A DNA stretch of 20,121 nt from Prorocentrum cordatum (GCA_963575745.1 CAUYUJ010019349.1:161735-181855); one strand, 5' to 3'. Positions 8,103-18,044 are shown, counted from the first letter of the stretch. A program made the numbers and translations. Notes: generated from the sequence alone by a model not told the origin.

Positions 8103-8891
8103 ATGCTCGCAGGCGGCTCCAGCATGGACCCCAGTCAGCTCATGAAGCGTCACAAGCCAGAGGGCGGGGCCGAGGCGGGGGTCGAGCGGGCCCAACGACG
8201 TCGGGTGGGAGAGGCAGCAGAGGATGCAGACGACGGCCTAGCAGCCGTGGAGGGCGCGCTAAAGGCGCGCGACATCCAAGCGGCGCTCAACATCCTGCTC
8301 AAGATGGCGCGCCAGCACGCGCAGCTGCTCAGGGACATGGCGGCGTCGGAGTGGATCAGCGTTGTGACACCGACAGAGGCGGACATCGTACAGGTGCGCA
8401 GGCGCACGGGCAAAGAGTACGCACAGGCGGCGGCGATACCCGCAGCCAAGGGGGAATTGGCCTCTCCTCATTTGTACATCGCGCGCGCCGCGTTCAGATC
8501 CCTTTCGGAGCCCAAGGAGATCCAGTCGAACGACGCCAACTCGCACAGGTTGGTGGACATCTTTTACACGAGGTTCGTATCAGGTGCGAACCACATGACG
8601 CTTGCCTTGATGGTGAGGCACTTCCGACTTCGCAAGTGCTACAACGAGGAGTACACACGGATTCAGTTCTCGAGAGCGGACGGACTGACCATCCCAGTAG
8701 TGAACGGCCAAGAGGAGGTGGCGATGAGCAAATTGGAGATCGAGCAGGCGGTGGTGAACTGCCTGGTGGTCTTGGGAGGGCGCATGAAGCTCGGGGCCGC
8801 TCCTCAGGGCCATCTCGAACAGCTGGCTCAGAGGCTTCTCGACAAAGGCAAGAAAGCGGACAAAGTCAAGAAACGACGAGGACACCACTAG
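8103..8891 (+). CDS. LINE 1 3' ORF, uncharacterised, 262 residues
   Basis: The ATG at 8103, or the in-frame ATG at 8124 (MDPSQLMKRHK), opens a protein-like frame overlapping the end of the zinc-finger frame. It has an acidic/Ala-rich N terminus, a helical block (ALNILLKMARQHAQLLRDMA), a central SPHLYIARAAFRSL segment, HMTLALMVRHFRLRKCY, and a basic end ending KKADKVKKRRGHH. I recognise no catalytic domain. Helical proteins like this recur, as far as I recall, in dinoflagellate repeats, which makes an accessory or RNA-binding role for the element plausible but unproven. The stop at 8889-8891 may be a frameshift product, because the frame open to 8974 carries a well-formed amphipathic tail (WEERLAALRERVRQREQ). 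It could also be the C-terminal domain of the main polyprotein, joined by another frameshift. Confidence 0.6.
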   Translation: MLAGGSSMDPSQLMKRHKPEGGAEAGVERAQRRRVGEAAEDADDGLAAVEGALKARDIQAALNILLKMARQHAQLLRDMAASEWISVVTPTEADIVQVRRRTGKEYAQAAAIPAAKGELASPHLYIARAAFRSLSEPKEIQSNDANSHRLVDIFYTRFVSGANHMTLALMVRHFRLRKCYNEEYTRIQFSRADGLTIPVVNGQEEVAMSKLEIEQAVVNCLVVLGGRMKLGAAPQGHLEQLAQRLLDKGKKADKVKKRRGHH

Positions 8892-8974
8892 TATCGCACT
8901 GGGAAGAGAGGCTGGCAGCTCTGCGCGAACGGGTCCGACAGAGAGAACAAGCACAGCGTGAGACCAGCCAGTAA

Positions 8975-9990
8975 TTCATAACATCTTTTCTTTTTTTGGG
9001 AATGCTCGACGGCTTCATACTATTCAGATCTCTGGAACGCCCGTTTACATGCATGATGGTCTTTGTTTCTGCTCACGCTGTCACTACGTTGGCTTTTTTT
9101 TTTTCAGATGGAAGAGGCACAGGCTGCGACTGGGTCTTGGCTTAGTAACCCCTCGCCAGACGCCATCGCGTGCTTCTATCCCGATGCAAGACCACGCTCA
9201 TTTCCATACGTATCGGACGTTCTCTGAGAATACGTTCAGAGTCGTTGACGCCCCCATTCTACATGTGTTAGATCGAGCTTCCCAAGTGCGACAGGTCCGA
9301 CCTCATCGGCGTGAGTTTATGTTCTTCCTCTGGCTCAGTGGAGTGATGATTCTTGTTGTTACACGGCTGGTGGTTGTGACGACTATCTCCAGTTGCCTAG
9401 AAGGCTTCGGCCTCGGCTTCTGTGAAGGCGGTGGGGACATGCGCTCTGCGCATAGCTCCACTTACTCCAACCACTCACCCAGCTACCCATCATCGCCGAG
9501 GGGGCCGACTCCTGGTTGAGCATAGGCGCCCACCTGTGCGTGTACTAGGCCGCGCCCCTGTGCGCTGCCGCCCTTCCCCTTCCTCTCTCTTCGCCGCCCC
9601 TCCGGGTCCCCCATGCCTTCTCACCCTTTTCGCGCTTGCGGGACCCTGGGCCCCCCAATGAGTATGAGGAGGTGTTTACGATGAGGTTTCCAGATTTGCT
9701 TCGGGGGCCGAGGGGACCGCTCAGGGCAGGTGGAGTGCCTCCGAGGCCAGCCAGGTGCAAGCAGCACCAGACGGCCACGGCCTCTTGTGAGGCCCGAGGG
9801 GCATCACCCCCTGCCCAGGGACTGATATAAATTGCGACGGTCCTCATACACATGTATGAGAGGCTGCACGGTGCGTGCCACCCCCACCTCGGATCGTGAA
9901 CGAACGAGACGATTGCGAGAGGTAATGTCTAGAACCGGGCCGACGGCTTGGCGCGAATGGCAGGTCAGACTGAGACCGCACGCAAGGCCG
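8975..9990. other. Unassigned stretch downstream of LINE 1
   Basis: Contains a T10-CAG just before an ATG at 9108 (see findings) that opens only 38 codons, a hydrophobic open frame near 9320-9400 with no known domain, C-rich sequence at 9540-9660, a G+C-rich block at 9700-9820, and a short perfect hairpin at 9843-9860 (CTCATAC, loop ACAT). Nothing here can be called a gene with confidence. Confidence 0.4.
9843..9860. repeat. Short perfect inverted repeat
   Basis: CTCATAC and GTATGAG flank a 4-nt ACAT spacer. No role is known. Confidence 0.6.
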
Positions 9991-10027
9991 AGTCTTCTTC
10001 TCCTTCGTCTTCCTCCTCCTCCTCCTC

Positions 10028-10058
<31 letters not shown>

Positions 10059-10448
10059 TCCTCCTCCTCCTCCTCCTCCTCCTCTTGCGGGGGGGGGGCG
10101 GAGGCGGCAGCGAGCGAAGAGGAGGCGTCAGAGCCAGGAGCACGCCAAAGTGAGGCGGGCAGTGAGGCGACGAAGGGCCGCCCCCAAGAGGGCGGGGCCA
10201 TCGAGGAGAGCCGGCACCAGGGAGGCGCCAGGGCGGAGACGGAGAGCGCAGGGCCAGGAGGCGGGACCCCTGTGGGCCGGCATGTGACCGACACAGAGGG
10301 TTCACCCTGTGGCGGCAAAAGGGGGGTGGCGACGCACGTTGCCAGAAGAGGCGCCGGCGAGTGGAAGCAGGCAAAGAGTGGAGGCGCGAGTGACGGGCCA
10401 TTGGGCGCGAAGGCGGAGCGGCGGGAGGCCGACGGGACGCCGGGGTGA
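9957..10448 (+). CDS. Low-confidence Ser-rich hypothetical ORF
   Basis: An ATG at 9957 begins MAGQTETARKAE, a serine homopolymer from the (TCC)n tract, then a Gly/Ala/Glu-rich acidic tail (CGGGAEAAASEEEASE) to a stop at 10446-10448, about 163 residues. The N-terminal words look protein-like. The remainder is low complexity, and the purine-skewed DNA keeps most frames open, including a 306-codon frame on the other strand. It could be a disordered leader of another decayed element. I give it little weight. Confidence 0.15.
9991..10084 (+). repeat. (TCC)n/(TTC)n microsatellite
   Basis: Polypyrimidine triplets interrupted once by a C8 run near 10051, followed by a G9 run at about 10089. Confidence 0.9.
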
Positions 10449-11400
10449 GGCGGCGACTTCGGCGGGGGGGAGCCACCAGAAAAGCTGCGGAGGTGCACAG
10501 ATGGCGAGGTTGGCGTGGCAGAGGACAGACGAGGTCAGCCTGCCACGAAACGGATTGCGGCAACGCGGCAGTGGGGAGGGAACCAGCCTCGGGGCCTTGT
10601 GCGGCCGCAGCATTGCGCCATGCCCACGGGGAGCAGGGCACAGCTGGGCAAAAGTAGCATCGTGGATACCCGCCGTGGCGTCGCGGAGTTCTCAAGGCGA
10701 GTGTGCCCGTCGCGATCATTACAGAGGGTCCACTTTTTTTGATCGAACGAGGGCGAGGAGACAAGTCAGCCGACCTGGGAGCCCGGACGAGGACCCGCAG
10801 CAGGGCCCGAGCGCAGAGGGGGCGCCCTTCGAGCCAGGGGGCGGGCGCAGCCTGCTAGCCACAGGGGCGCGGGGCGGCGGCCCAATCGGGGCGAGGGGCG
10901 GGCCGCCCGGGGGGGGGGAAGGGGAAGGGGCCTCCAGAGGAGCGCGGGGGCCCCGGGCGCCACGCTCAGGGCAAGAACACCGAGAGAGGCCGCAGGAAAC
11001 AGCGCGCGATCTGCCCAGAGGGTCGATCCCGGGGATCAAGCGCGGCCGCTAACAGTGGGAGAGAGGAGCTGGCGAACCGGCGGCGAAAAGACCACGGTCA
11101 AAGGGGGGCGCGCAGAAGGCCACCGGCACCAGCGGCGGGCGCAGGCGACCGGGGGAGCGAGGCAGCGGCAAGGGAGGCGCCAAGGATGGGCAGATCCACA
11201 TCCGAGGCAGCCGGGATGGCCGCCAAGAACAGAGGGAGTTGGCAATCGTTCACCGAGGGGAGTTGCGGCGCCAGTCGTCGCGCGCAGCCCGAAAGGCGCC
11301 TTCGACATGCCTGGCCGCGGGGCCGCCTGGCGGAGGCGCCGTGCGCGTCCGATCGGGGTGATGTTCGAGTTGGCGCGACTGCCATCATCTACGCTTAAGT
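10085..11400. other. G-rich, purine-skewed region without a recognised gene
   Basis: About 1.3 kb with very high G on the + strand and many GGGG runs (for example 10907-10930). Long frames exist in several registers on both strands because A/T-containing stop codons are rare. None shows a domain, and their Arg/Gly/Ala/Pro composition follows the base skew. The G runs could support G-quadruplexes. Confidence 0.5.
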
Positions 11401-11860
11401 CGGGCCCGTCCCTCTACAGGAGGAAAATTTCAGAATAGTCAAAAGAATAGTTTGGGAATTATTTTTTGAGTATTAGTTGACCATTTGGGAGCATTCTTTG
11501 AATACGTTTTATGTTTCGTCGAAAATCCCCCGTGTAGGGGGACTCGCCCGATTTACATATAAAAACTAAAAAACCCGTTGCGGGGCGGAGGGCCCTCGCC
11601 ATTGCACGGGCCAAGCAGCAGGTTCCCGCCGTCGGGGAAGGCTTCGTGGTCGGCGGGCCTTGCGCCGCTCGCGGGCCCCCCTTGCCGCGGGTGAGCGCAG
11701 ACTCGAAAACCGATTGCGGCCGACACGCGCGGCGCCGATAATAGGACAGTCAGCGTCAGAGGAGGCGGAGGAGGAGGAGGAGGAGCAGCAGGGCTACAGT
11801 GCCGACAAGTATTGCCAGAGAACACACCAGTGGAGCCTGGGTCCGCGGCAAATATCCGAA
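11401..11860. other. A+T-rich island and (GGA)n patch
   Basis: Composition changes abruptly at about 11400 to A+T-rich sequence up to 11580. This includes a perfect C5-GTGTA-G5 hairpin at 11527-11541. A GC-rich stretch follows, then a short GGA run at 11757-11790. No gene was recognised. The step may mark an insertion edge. Confidence 0.5.
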
Positions 11861-13560
11861 CTCACACAGCGATGAGCTTGCCATGCATCGCAGCGTAATT
11901 ATACCCTGGAGCGCCCGCCATTTGCGTTGTAAACTTAGAGCGATATGTTCCAGACTCGCAGGTATGTTGCTCGTGATTTCTCTCGCCAGCAATGATCTGA
12001 ATGTGATTGCTTGTGGAAGTCACTTGCCGTGCCTTTCCATGCCCGAGCGTTGGAGAGACCCCAAATCTGTCGCAATGGTTGCCTGGCATGTTCTGTAGTT
12101 ACCCCGCTCAGCCTGTTCGAGAAGCCTTCCTCCCCGGCTGTTTCTGCCAGGTCGTGGATTCCATTCCCAGTTATCTGAAACACCACAATAATTGAACTTC
12201 GCAGACAAGCGCTAGCCTTTGAGCTCAATTCAGACACGGCGCTACCAGATCAATCCGTCCCATGTTTTGGGGGCACGTCGAATTCCCGGCATCCCGCAAT
12301 AGATGTGTCGCGTTGTGCAGCCAAGGGCAACATTGCATGTGCGGATATTGTGTTGAGTAAGAAATTAACCCGTAGAATTGCATAGTAGTTCCAGAGTGGC
12401 CGCGCGCAACGAACAGATGGAAGTGCGGGCATTGCGAGCCGCACCGTCCGAATACTTCAGCACCCAGATACTAGAGAGCCCATGCGCATCCATGCGCTTA
12501 GAAGGCTACATGATTACAGTTCTGGGCACTCCGTCCGTTGGAATCTCCCGGACACGACTTGGCCATCGCAAGACTGAATGAGATGGGCGACGGTGCTGCT
12601 CGCGCTGTTTGCGGCACCGCCTCCTCAATTGGGACGTGCCCCAGGTGTTCCTTCAAGTTTGCATCCATTGAGGACGGCGAAGATGAAAATGACGAGCCCG
12701 TCACAACGAACCCAATGCGGAAGAGATATTCAAGATTAGATAATGTTCGGAAAGTGGGCGAAGAATGATGCGGTTTCATAAATTTTGAACATGAGCGCCC
12801 GGATTAGGGCATTGGAAGCAATAACAGAAGATATGCATGGTGAGTGACCAAGCGGACCAGCTCACACAATTCCGAGGCCAATTTCTGATGTTCCAGCAAG
12901 GCGGCCAAAATATTGTTTTACCACGGGAACCGGGCAGTCACAACAGTCATTGGTAATTTGGATTGTTTCGACGGCAACATCGTTGCTTCCAATTTCGCCC
13001 AGGATAAGTCCCCCAACATAAAGAGATTGTTGTCGCAAAGTTCTGGAGCAAAGGTATACCGCGGGATCCAAGTTGAATTCACCCATTAATGTTGCAGAGT
13101 GACCAGCTCGTAGTTCCACTTGGGGCATTAAGTATTTGTTGAGTGATTGCATTCGCAACAGACATGCGATCAAACGAAGCACGACACAAATCTTTACATG
13201 CCCCAGAGGATGGCGCGAACCGCGCATGGCGGAAAAAAACACATGGACCGACTCGTGAAATTTCAAGATGATGGAGCTTTTGGTGGGGAGGTGTGGAACA
13301 CAAAAAGTAATGGGAAGCAGCACAGGCGGGAAGAATCCTACACGTCGAAGGTGTGTGCCAACCAGCGATGGGACCGTGCAAGCGAATCGAACATCACGTT
13401 TGTCATTTTTGTCGTTTAAGCCCCCCTTCGCAAAAAGATGCACACTGCTGCAAGATGAAAGCTTGGGCGCGCAGAACTATTCGTGGAATTTACCCGAAGA
13501 GGCTTAGCAAGTCTCCAGAATGGGCAAAACCACAAATATTATAACATATAGCATAATTGA
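11861..13560. other. Unassigned stretch of near-even composition
   Basis: About 1.7 kb with ordinary base composition and short ORFs on both strands. One + frame, 12586-12768, reads MGDGAARAVCGTASS then CPRC and an acidic segment; it has about 60 residues and a possible half zinc knuckle, but no family. The minus-strand frame at 12862-13443 is listed separately. No transposon protein motif was recognised. Confidence 0.4.
12862..13443 (-). CDS. Hypothetical 193-codon minus-strand ORF
   Basis: This is the longest open frame in the 11.9-15.4 kb stretch whose base composition does not favour long ORFs. It opens at a GTG and has no ATG until well inside. Segments such as TLRQQSLYVGGLILGEIG and a CCDCP motif near the C terminus look mildly protein-like, but I recognise no family. 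It could be a chance ORF, an exon, or a relic of a mobile element on the opposite strand. Confidence 0.2.
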   Translation of the reverse strand: MHLFAKGGLNDKNDKRDVRFACTVPSLVGTHLRRVGFFPPVLLPITFCVPHLPTKSSIILKFHESVHVFFSAMRGSRHPLGHVKICVVLRLIACLLRMQSLNKYLMPQVELRAGHSATLMGEFNLDPAVYLCSRTLRQQSLYVGGLILGEIGSNDVAVETIQITNDCCDCPVPVVKQYFGRLAGTSEIGLGIV

Positions 13561-15340
13561 AAAGAAAATTGGCACCATAAGTGGCAGATCAAAATGCCAC
13601 TGCCGATGACTACGAGATGCATTTCGCAATTTGGAACTTGGAAGATTTTGGGAATAACTGCACAAGAACTACAAGAGTTATATACCATATGGGGCAACAC
13701 CACATGTCTTATGCACCTTCAAGAGGCTGGAGCTGTTGTTTCAGAAACCTTCGAAAAGTAAGACTACCTCATCATCCCATGAGGCACCCGCACAAATATG
13801 GCTGGACGATTCCATTCTGGAATGGGTCGCCGGGCGCGCGAAAAAACCGCATGAAGTTCTAGGTTCACGTCGGACTGGGTAGTTTGTGTCCGCCTTCGTA
13901 TTCCAGGCAGTATCCTCTATCTTCTCACCGCGCATGCATCATATTTTGAACTGGGCGACCGGCGCGGCGATGCATTCAATTGTTTAATCGCCGCATGCCC
14001 AGAAGAAGGCAACCACACGTGCACCACGGCATCCGGCGATTCCAATATTATTTCCACGGCAGTTGGGAGAGAGTAGTTTTGCGGGCCAATACATATACGA
14101 AAACAAATCACCGCAATATCAAAAAAATGATTAGATATTTTCCGGCGGGGGCATGTTGAACCATCAAATCAAGAATTGCAACAATTAGTTTCGAATATAA
14201 TTAGTCGGCACTATTTTTTCGGCGGCAATCCAACAGGAGATGCCCAACAATTGCGCGGCGAATGACTTGCGGGCAGAACGCATTTCAGCCCCCCCGCTGC
14301 TCTGCCGTCGCCCAATCCAGGAGAAATAGCATAAAACTGCTTGAGGTAGAGGAGCACGCCGCGTCGATATTACGGAAATAGTTTGCGTTGTATTTTTTGG
14401 CAAGTATTCGATTCGGCGAGTTTTGTGTTTCATGGCCGGCGCGTTTGTTTGCCGCTAGTCGTTTTCCCGAATGCGTTATTTCTGAGATGCGTCAATGATA
14501 TGAGTGCCCGCCCACACTTGCAGCAAAAAAGCGTCGCGATGCCAGCGGCAGCACCTGCTAATGTCAGGGGCCAATAATATCAGAAGACGTTTGCCGGTAC
14601 AATGAAGCAACATGCTTTGAAGTTCCACCAGCGCTCTGGGCGCGAGTGGCGCAGGGCGTCGTTTCTTCCATCTTCCCTTCTTTTCATTCGGCGGAGGATT
14701 TGCCATTCAGCCTCCAGCTCAAGCTTCTGGGCGTAACAGGATTTGGCGGGACCTGGCGAGGCGTTGCCTACCTCGAGATCTCACCCGAGGGCTGGCTGCT
14801 CTTCTTACCCCGGTTCCAGTTTCAGAAAATCTTCGAGCCTCCGCCATCCCAGCTACCTCCCAACGTCCGACTCCAGCTCTTCTTCCGACTCCGGGCTGCG
14901 TGGCAGGTACCTTCAGAACGCCACTCCCACCTACGCCGGGATCAAGCGGCATTACCGGGAGGTCTTAGGTACGATTGTTCGGTTGGGGGTGTTACTATGT
15001 TCGGGCATTACAAATGCATAAGAATAACAATGTTATTGTAGGCTCACCCATCAAGGCCCTCAAAGAAGTTCGGGCGGGTTCCCCAACTGGTCCCAATTTC
15101 GTTCTCGTGGGCCCTGGAGCTTCCAACGTCCCACCGACCCCCAATATCCAAGTCCAGCCTTCTGTCCGGCCCGACACTGGGATAGAATCCCGCGGGAATT
15201 TGCCGCACCGAAGACATATCAGCGTGCTTGCGGGGTGTTTGCTGATGGTAGGAGGTGGGCGTGTGCCGGGGCGCATGGGAGTTGAGATATCTTCTATACA
15301 TGTCGTTGCGACGTTGACCTTATCGATGCGGTTTCGATGC
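13561..15340. other. Unassigned stretch upstream of LINE 2
   Basis: Short ORFs only. The + frame 13581-13862 (93 codons) is open but unrecognised. Near 14743-15021 a Ser-rich + frame reads SSSLRHPSYLPTS and ends by a GTACGA that could be a splice donor (about 14967), but no family is recognised. It may hold the untranslated or N-terminal part of LINE 2, which I cannot delimit. Confidence 0.4.
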
Positions 15341-15366
15341 CAATGGTTATTTGCAATGGTTATTTA
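15341..15366 (+). repeat. 13-bp tandem repeat, two copies
   Basis: CAATGGTTATTTG is followed at once by CAATGGTTATTTA, a recent slippage-type duplication. Confidence 0.8.
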
Positions 15367-15530
15367 CAATTTGCCGGAATCGTTCTTCGCTATCGCTACA
15401 AATGCGGTCGTATTCGACGAAAGTTTGTAATCAGACCTACGGCGTTGCAATACCAACATTGCAACATACCAAAATATCGTTAGTCATTCCGCCTCGATTA
15501 CTCTCATACCGGTGCACGCTATATTTTGGA

Positions 15531-15644
15531 ATGCGAATCGGGGAAGCCAGACATCCAGGACCTCCCCTTGACTTACGTGGAGCACGGCAACGGGCGCTAG
15601 ATGCACTAGGAACGTTGGGGTTTCGTACCGGACAACCGCAATAA
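15531..15644 (+). pseudogene. LINE 2 N-terminal segment with HPGP motif
   Basis: ATG at 15531 begins MRIGEARHPGPP, with HPGP encoded at 15552-15563, then a basic/Leu-rich stretch to a stop at 15642-15644. GEA(S/R)HPGP is, in my recollection, a recurrent start motif of dinoflagellate LINE proteins. The frame also runs open upstream from about 15351. It recalls the NPGP end of 2A-like peptides found in some non-LTR elements, but the preceding acidic D-x-E is not present. Confidence 0.5.
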
Positions 15645-15840
15645 CTTGAAGCCGACCGGTTGTTAAATATTATTTTGGGCGGGCCGCTTCCAGATGCAGC
15701 ACTGCGCCCCCAAAGATCCACTGCCGCAATGATAACACCGATTCTTTCGACATGTCCGGACGTGGGCGGTCCACCCCCATCAAAACGCGGCATTACCGCA
15801 TCAAGACGAGGCCGAGACCGGCGGCATAGGAGAAGAACCC

Positions 15841-16170
15841 TTGTCACCAGGCCGATCCGAGTATGAACCGCCTCCAGCGCGTCATCCGGCATTACCTCCG
15901 GAGCCAGAACAGCCTGCACATGCGCCTCCACCTCCAGTACCAGAAGCATTCCATTCTCTACAACCCTCTGGGGAAATTGGGTGGGCTGCGTCGTCTATCC
16001 TTCGGTTGGTTGGGCGTATTCCCAGGCAAGCGTCAGTTGATGAGATCATGGATGCAGTTCAAGAGCACAGATGGTCGGCGCACACCGTTCTTATGGCGTG
16101 GGCTGCGAGCGGAAACGAAGATGACCCAGTTTTACTTCATGGGTATCGAATTTCTTTGACTATTGCGCTC
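15841..16170 (+). pseudogene. LINE 2 N-terminal domain segment
   Basis: A Pro-rich spacer (HAPPPPVPE) leads to SVDEIMDAVQEHRWSAHTVLMAWAASGNEDDPVLL. This is well-formed helical protein sequence with no catalytic motif that I know. The frame is open to 16281 but is replaced by the neighbouring frame after about 16170. It is probably an RNA- or protein-binding domain of the LINE polyprotein, by position only. Confidence 0.45.
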
Positions 16171-16178
16171 AAACGCCA

Positions 16179-16940
16179 TTGGAAAATGTCGAGCCGCCAT
16201 TTGCGGCAGAACTCCGGACTGGTTTTCGCGGCTCACTGGGGGCTTTTCGGTCGTTCCGCATTGCCACCCCTGCAAGTGTAGGACCGTGGCTGCGCAATGA
16301 AGGCTTCGATGAACCAGCACAGCAAGGATATTTTCACGAATACGCCCAAGAACACATATCTGGGAGTATTGGCTGGTCGGCGGATTGCGCACAGTTGGAC
16401 AACGCGTATGCAGCAATTACATTATATATTCATGGAACACTACGTCTACGTCAATTATTATCGGAATCGGTGGTGCGATTACCGGCTGGGCCGATGAATC
16501 CTCAACGATTCCTAGCGGCAGACGGAAGAAGCCCTAATCCTGCTCCAGTTGCGGCAGTCGTTGTCCCAGGAACTGCTCGATTACCAAATGGTTGGCATTA
16601 TCCGGGGATGATTGACGCAAATGCCGAGGTGCGACGACGAGCCCGAACAATGAAAAGTGCACCAAAATGCATCCGGGGACCATTTACGCGTATTCTTATG
16701 CAGTGTTTGGTGGCAATCGAGGTGCAAACGGGGCGGCGCAGGCTACCACAGAATGGCGCGACATATGGTTGTTTTTTTTGTTATTGCCACGCCTATCACA
16801 TTCGGCATGGGGGTGCAGCCGGCGAAAGGGAGCTCAAAGGAAGAATACGAGATTTTCACACTGGCGATTGGGGTCAATTCCTGGACAACTCCCGGCGCAT
16901 AGAAGGGAAGCGCACCCCGGGGCATCAAGATACCGAATGA
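16179..16940 (+). pseudogene. LINE 2 central segment before RT
   Basis: About 250 open codons. The first 190 include ACAQLDNAYAA-like and YIHGTLRLRQLL stretches and KCIRGPFTRILMQCLVAIE. Around 16745-16800 the better reading is briefly one frame over (TEWRDIWLFFLLLPRL), beside a T8 run at about 16772-16779. It then returns to this frame for RELKGRIRDFHTGDWGQFL. Two compensating indels are therefore likely. The W...FLLLPRL plus GxW signature is one I associate with dinoflagellate LINE polyproteins; its function is unknown. Confidence 0.6.
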
Positions 16941-16958
16941 CAGCGTCAAAAGCGAGGT

Positions 16959-17144
16959 ATGGAACTTGTTGCTGAAGGAGAGCTCAGCCATGCAGCGCGC
17001 ATCCTCCATTCCGCTGGCACAGCCGAAGGGTCGCAACATACATTGGACGAGCTAAGGCTGAAGGGTCGCAACATACATTTCCGGCCCGAAAAACCAGCTG
17101 AAGATCTCCCTCCTGCAGTGAACGACTATCGATTGGAGCACTAA
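16959..17144 (+). pseudogene. LINE 2 pre-RT GELS block
   Basis: Reads LVAEGELSHAARILHS then GSQHTLDELR, a helical repeat-like block immediately before RT in this type of element as I recall it. It includes a partial 35-bp duplication at 17025-17079. The stop at 17142-17144 results from a frameshift near 17100-17125, since the RT continues in another frame. Confidence 0.6.
17025..17079 (+). repeat. 35-bp-spaced 20-nt direct repeat in LINE 2
   Basis: GAAGGGTCGCAACATACATT occurs at 17025-17044 and again at 17060-17079. It is best read as a partial tandem duplication that arose during decay. Confidence 0.85.
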
Positions 17145-17904
17145 TTCGAATAGATAAGAATCTATTCGCTCAAGTGTTGGGGAAAACCAAGCGGGGATTG
17201 AGCGCCGGCACGCTGGGAAGCAGATATGAATTTTACAAAATAAATTTGGGCGACAAACTCGTATTTGATGCGCTTTTCGACGTAGCCCAGCGCCTCGTTC
17301 AAGCACAGGTCCCACAAAATATCGCCAGCATAATGAAAATGTCGCACTTGATTGCCATGAAGAAAGACAACGAGAGAGCGCGCGGCATTTCACCTGGGGA
17401 TACCTTCCAGCGGTTGGTTGCGAAGATTTTCGCCCGGCAATTTCAAGACGACCTCCGAGCGGCCGTTTTCCCATACAATTTTGGTTTGTGCAATCGAATC
17501 CGCACGGATGCAGACGTTCATTCATTACAATACATTACAGATGCGGATCCAGACGACGATTCTTAGCATCGACGGTGCAGGGGCCTTCGACCATGTATCT
17601 CGGTCACGAATTACTGGCAAACCCACAGCTTTCTCAGCTAGCGCCATTTCTTCGCCATTGGTATGGAACCCAATCTACTTTCTGTCGGGAAGATACAGCA
17701 AAGCAGACCCATTTGATTTGGCAAAAGGATGGTGGCAAACAAGGCAACGCTGTAGTGCCCGCGCTGTTTTGTCTGGCTTTCAACCCCGCTTTACAGGAAA
17801 TGGACGCAGGCTTTCCCGATTCTACTACTTCAGTTGCGTACCTAAGCCATATATACGTAGTATGTGCACAGGGGGATGCGACGCGAATCCCACCAGCCCT
17901 TTAG
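17126..17904 (+). pseudogene. LINE 2 reverse transcriptase, catalytic core damaged
   Basis: The RT fingers start in the frame reading KNLFAQVLGKTKRGLSAG, then VFDALFDVAQRLVQAQVP and RGISPGDTFQRLVAKIFARQF, open to 17566. Motif A SIDGAGAFDHVSR is one frame over at about 17566-17604. Motif B GGKQGNAVVPALF is in the third frame at 17731-17769. Motif C in the same frame reads AYLSHIYVVC at 17836-17867, where related RTs have two aspartates. The stop at 17902-17904 belongs to the inserted TIR element. Lengths and order fit a non-LTR RT palm. At least two frameshifts lie within the domain. Confidence 0.75.
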
Positions 17905-18044
17905 GCGTGAGTGGTTTAGAGAGCCCGCTCTGTCCTCCCCTTTTTCCTCTTCGGGGCGGGGTTTACTCCTCCCCCTACCCCCTCCCCCTGGGCCTGGAGA
18001 GGGACCCCTGCGGGTGACTCGTGGGAGGGTTTAAAAACGATGAT

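Larger units (their letters stand above)
4256..8974 (+). mobile_element. LINE-type retrotransposon copy 1 (APE-RT-ZnF), decayed
   Basis: Coding signal runs from an APE-type endonuclease at 4256 through an RT with YADD at 6708-6719, then C2H2-like fingers at about 7720-8060, to a last ORF at 8103-8891 and a frame-shifted tail ending at 8974. The order endonuclease, RT, zinc finger is that of APE-bearing non-LTR retrotransposons. The frame changes near 5214-5221 (a run of eight G), near 6962, and at the G run 7410-7416. An in-frame TAG lies at 6639-6641. I could not define 5' or 3' element ends, a target-site duplication or a poly(A) tail. The sequence between 4070 and 4255 is probably its 5' leader. 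Confidence 0.8.

Noticed and set aside
9826-9836. TATAAA-like TGATATAAATT
   Set aside because: Dinoflagellate promoters usually lack TATA boxes and no gene start follows.
9844-10764. 306-codon minus-strand ORF
   Set aside because: Pro/Arg/Ser-rich translation of C-rich DNA, including a poly-Arg stretch from a microsatellite; nothing protein-like distinguishes it.
10309-11052. 247-codon plus-strand ORF
   Set aside because: Composition mirrors the G-rich skew and several alternative frames are equally open; no motif.
11527-11541. C5-GTGTA-G5 hairpin as a terminator or RNA gene
   Set aside because: Short isolated stem without a T tract, in a eukaryotic context; no RNA family pattern.
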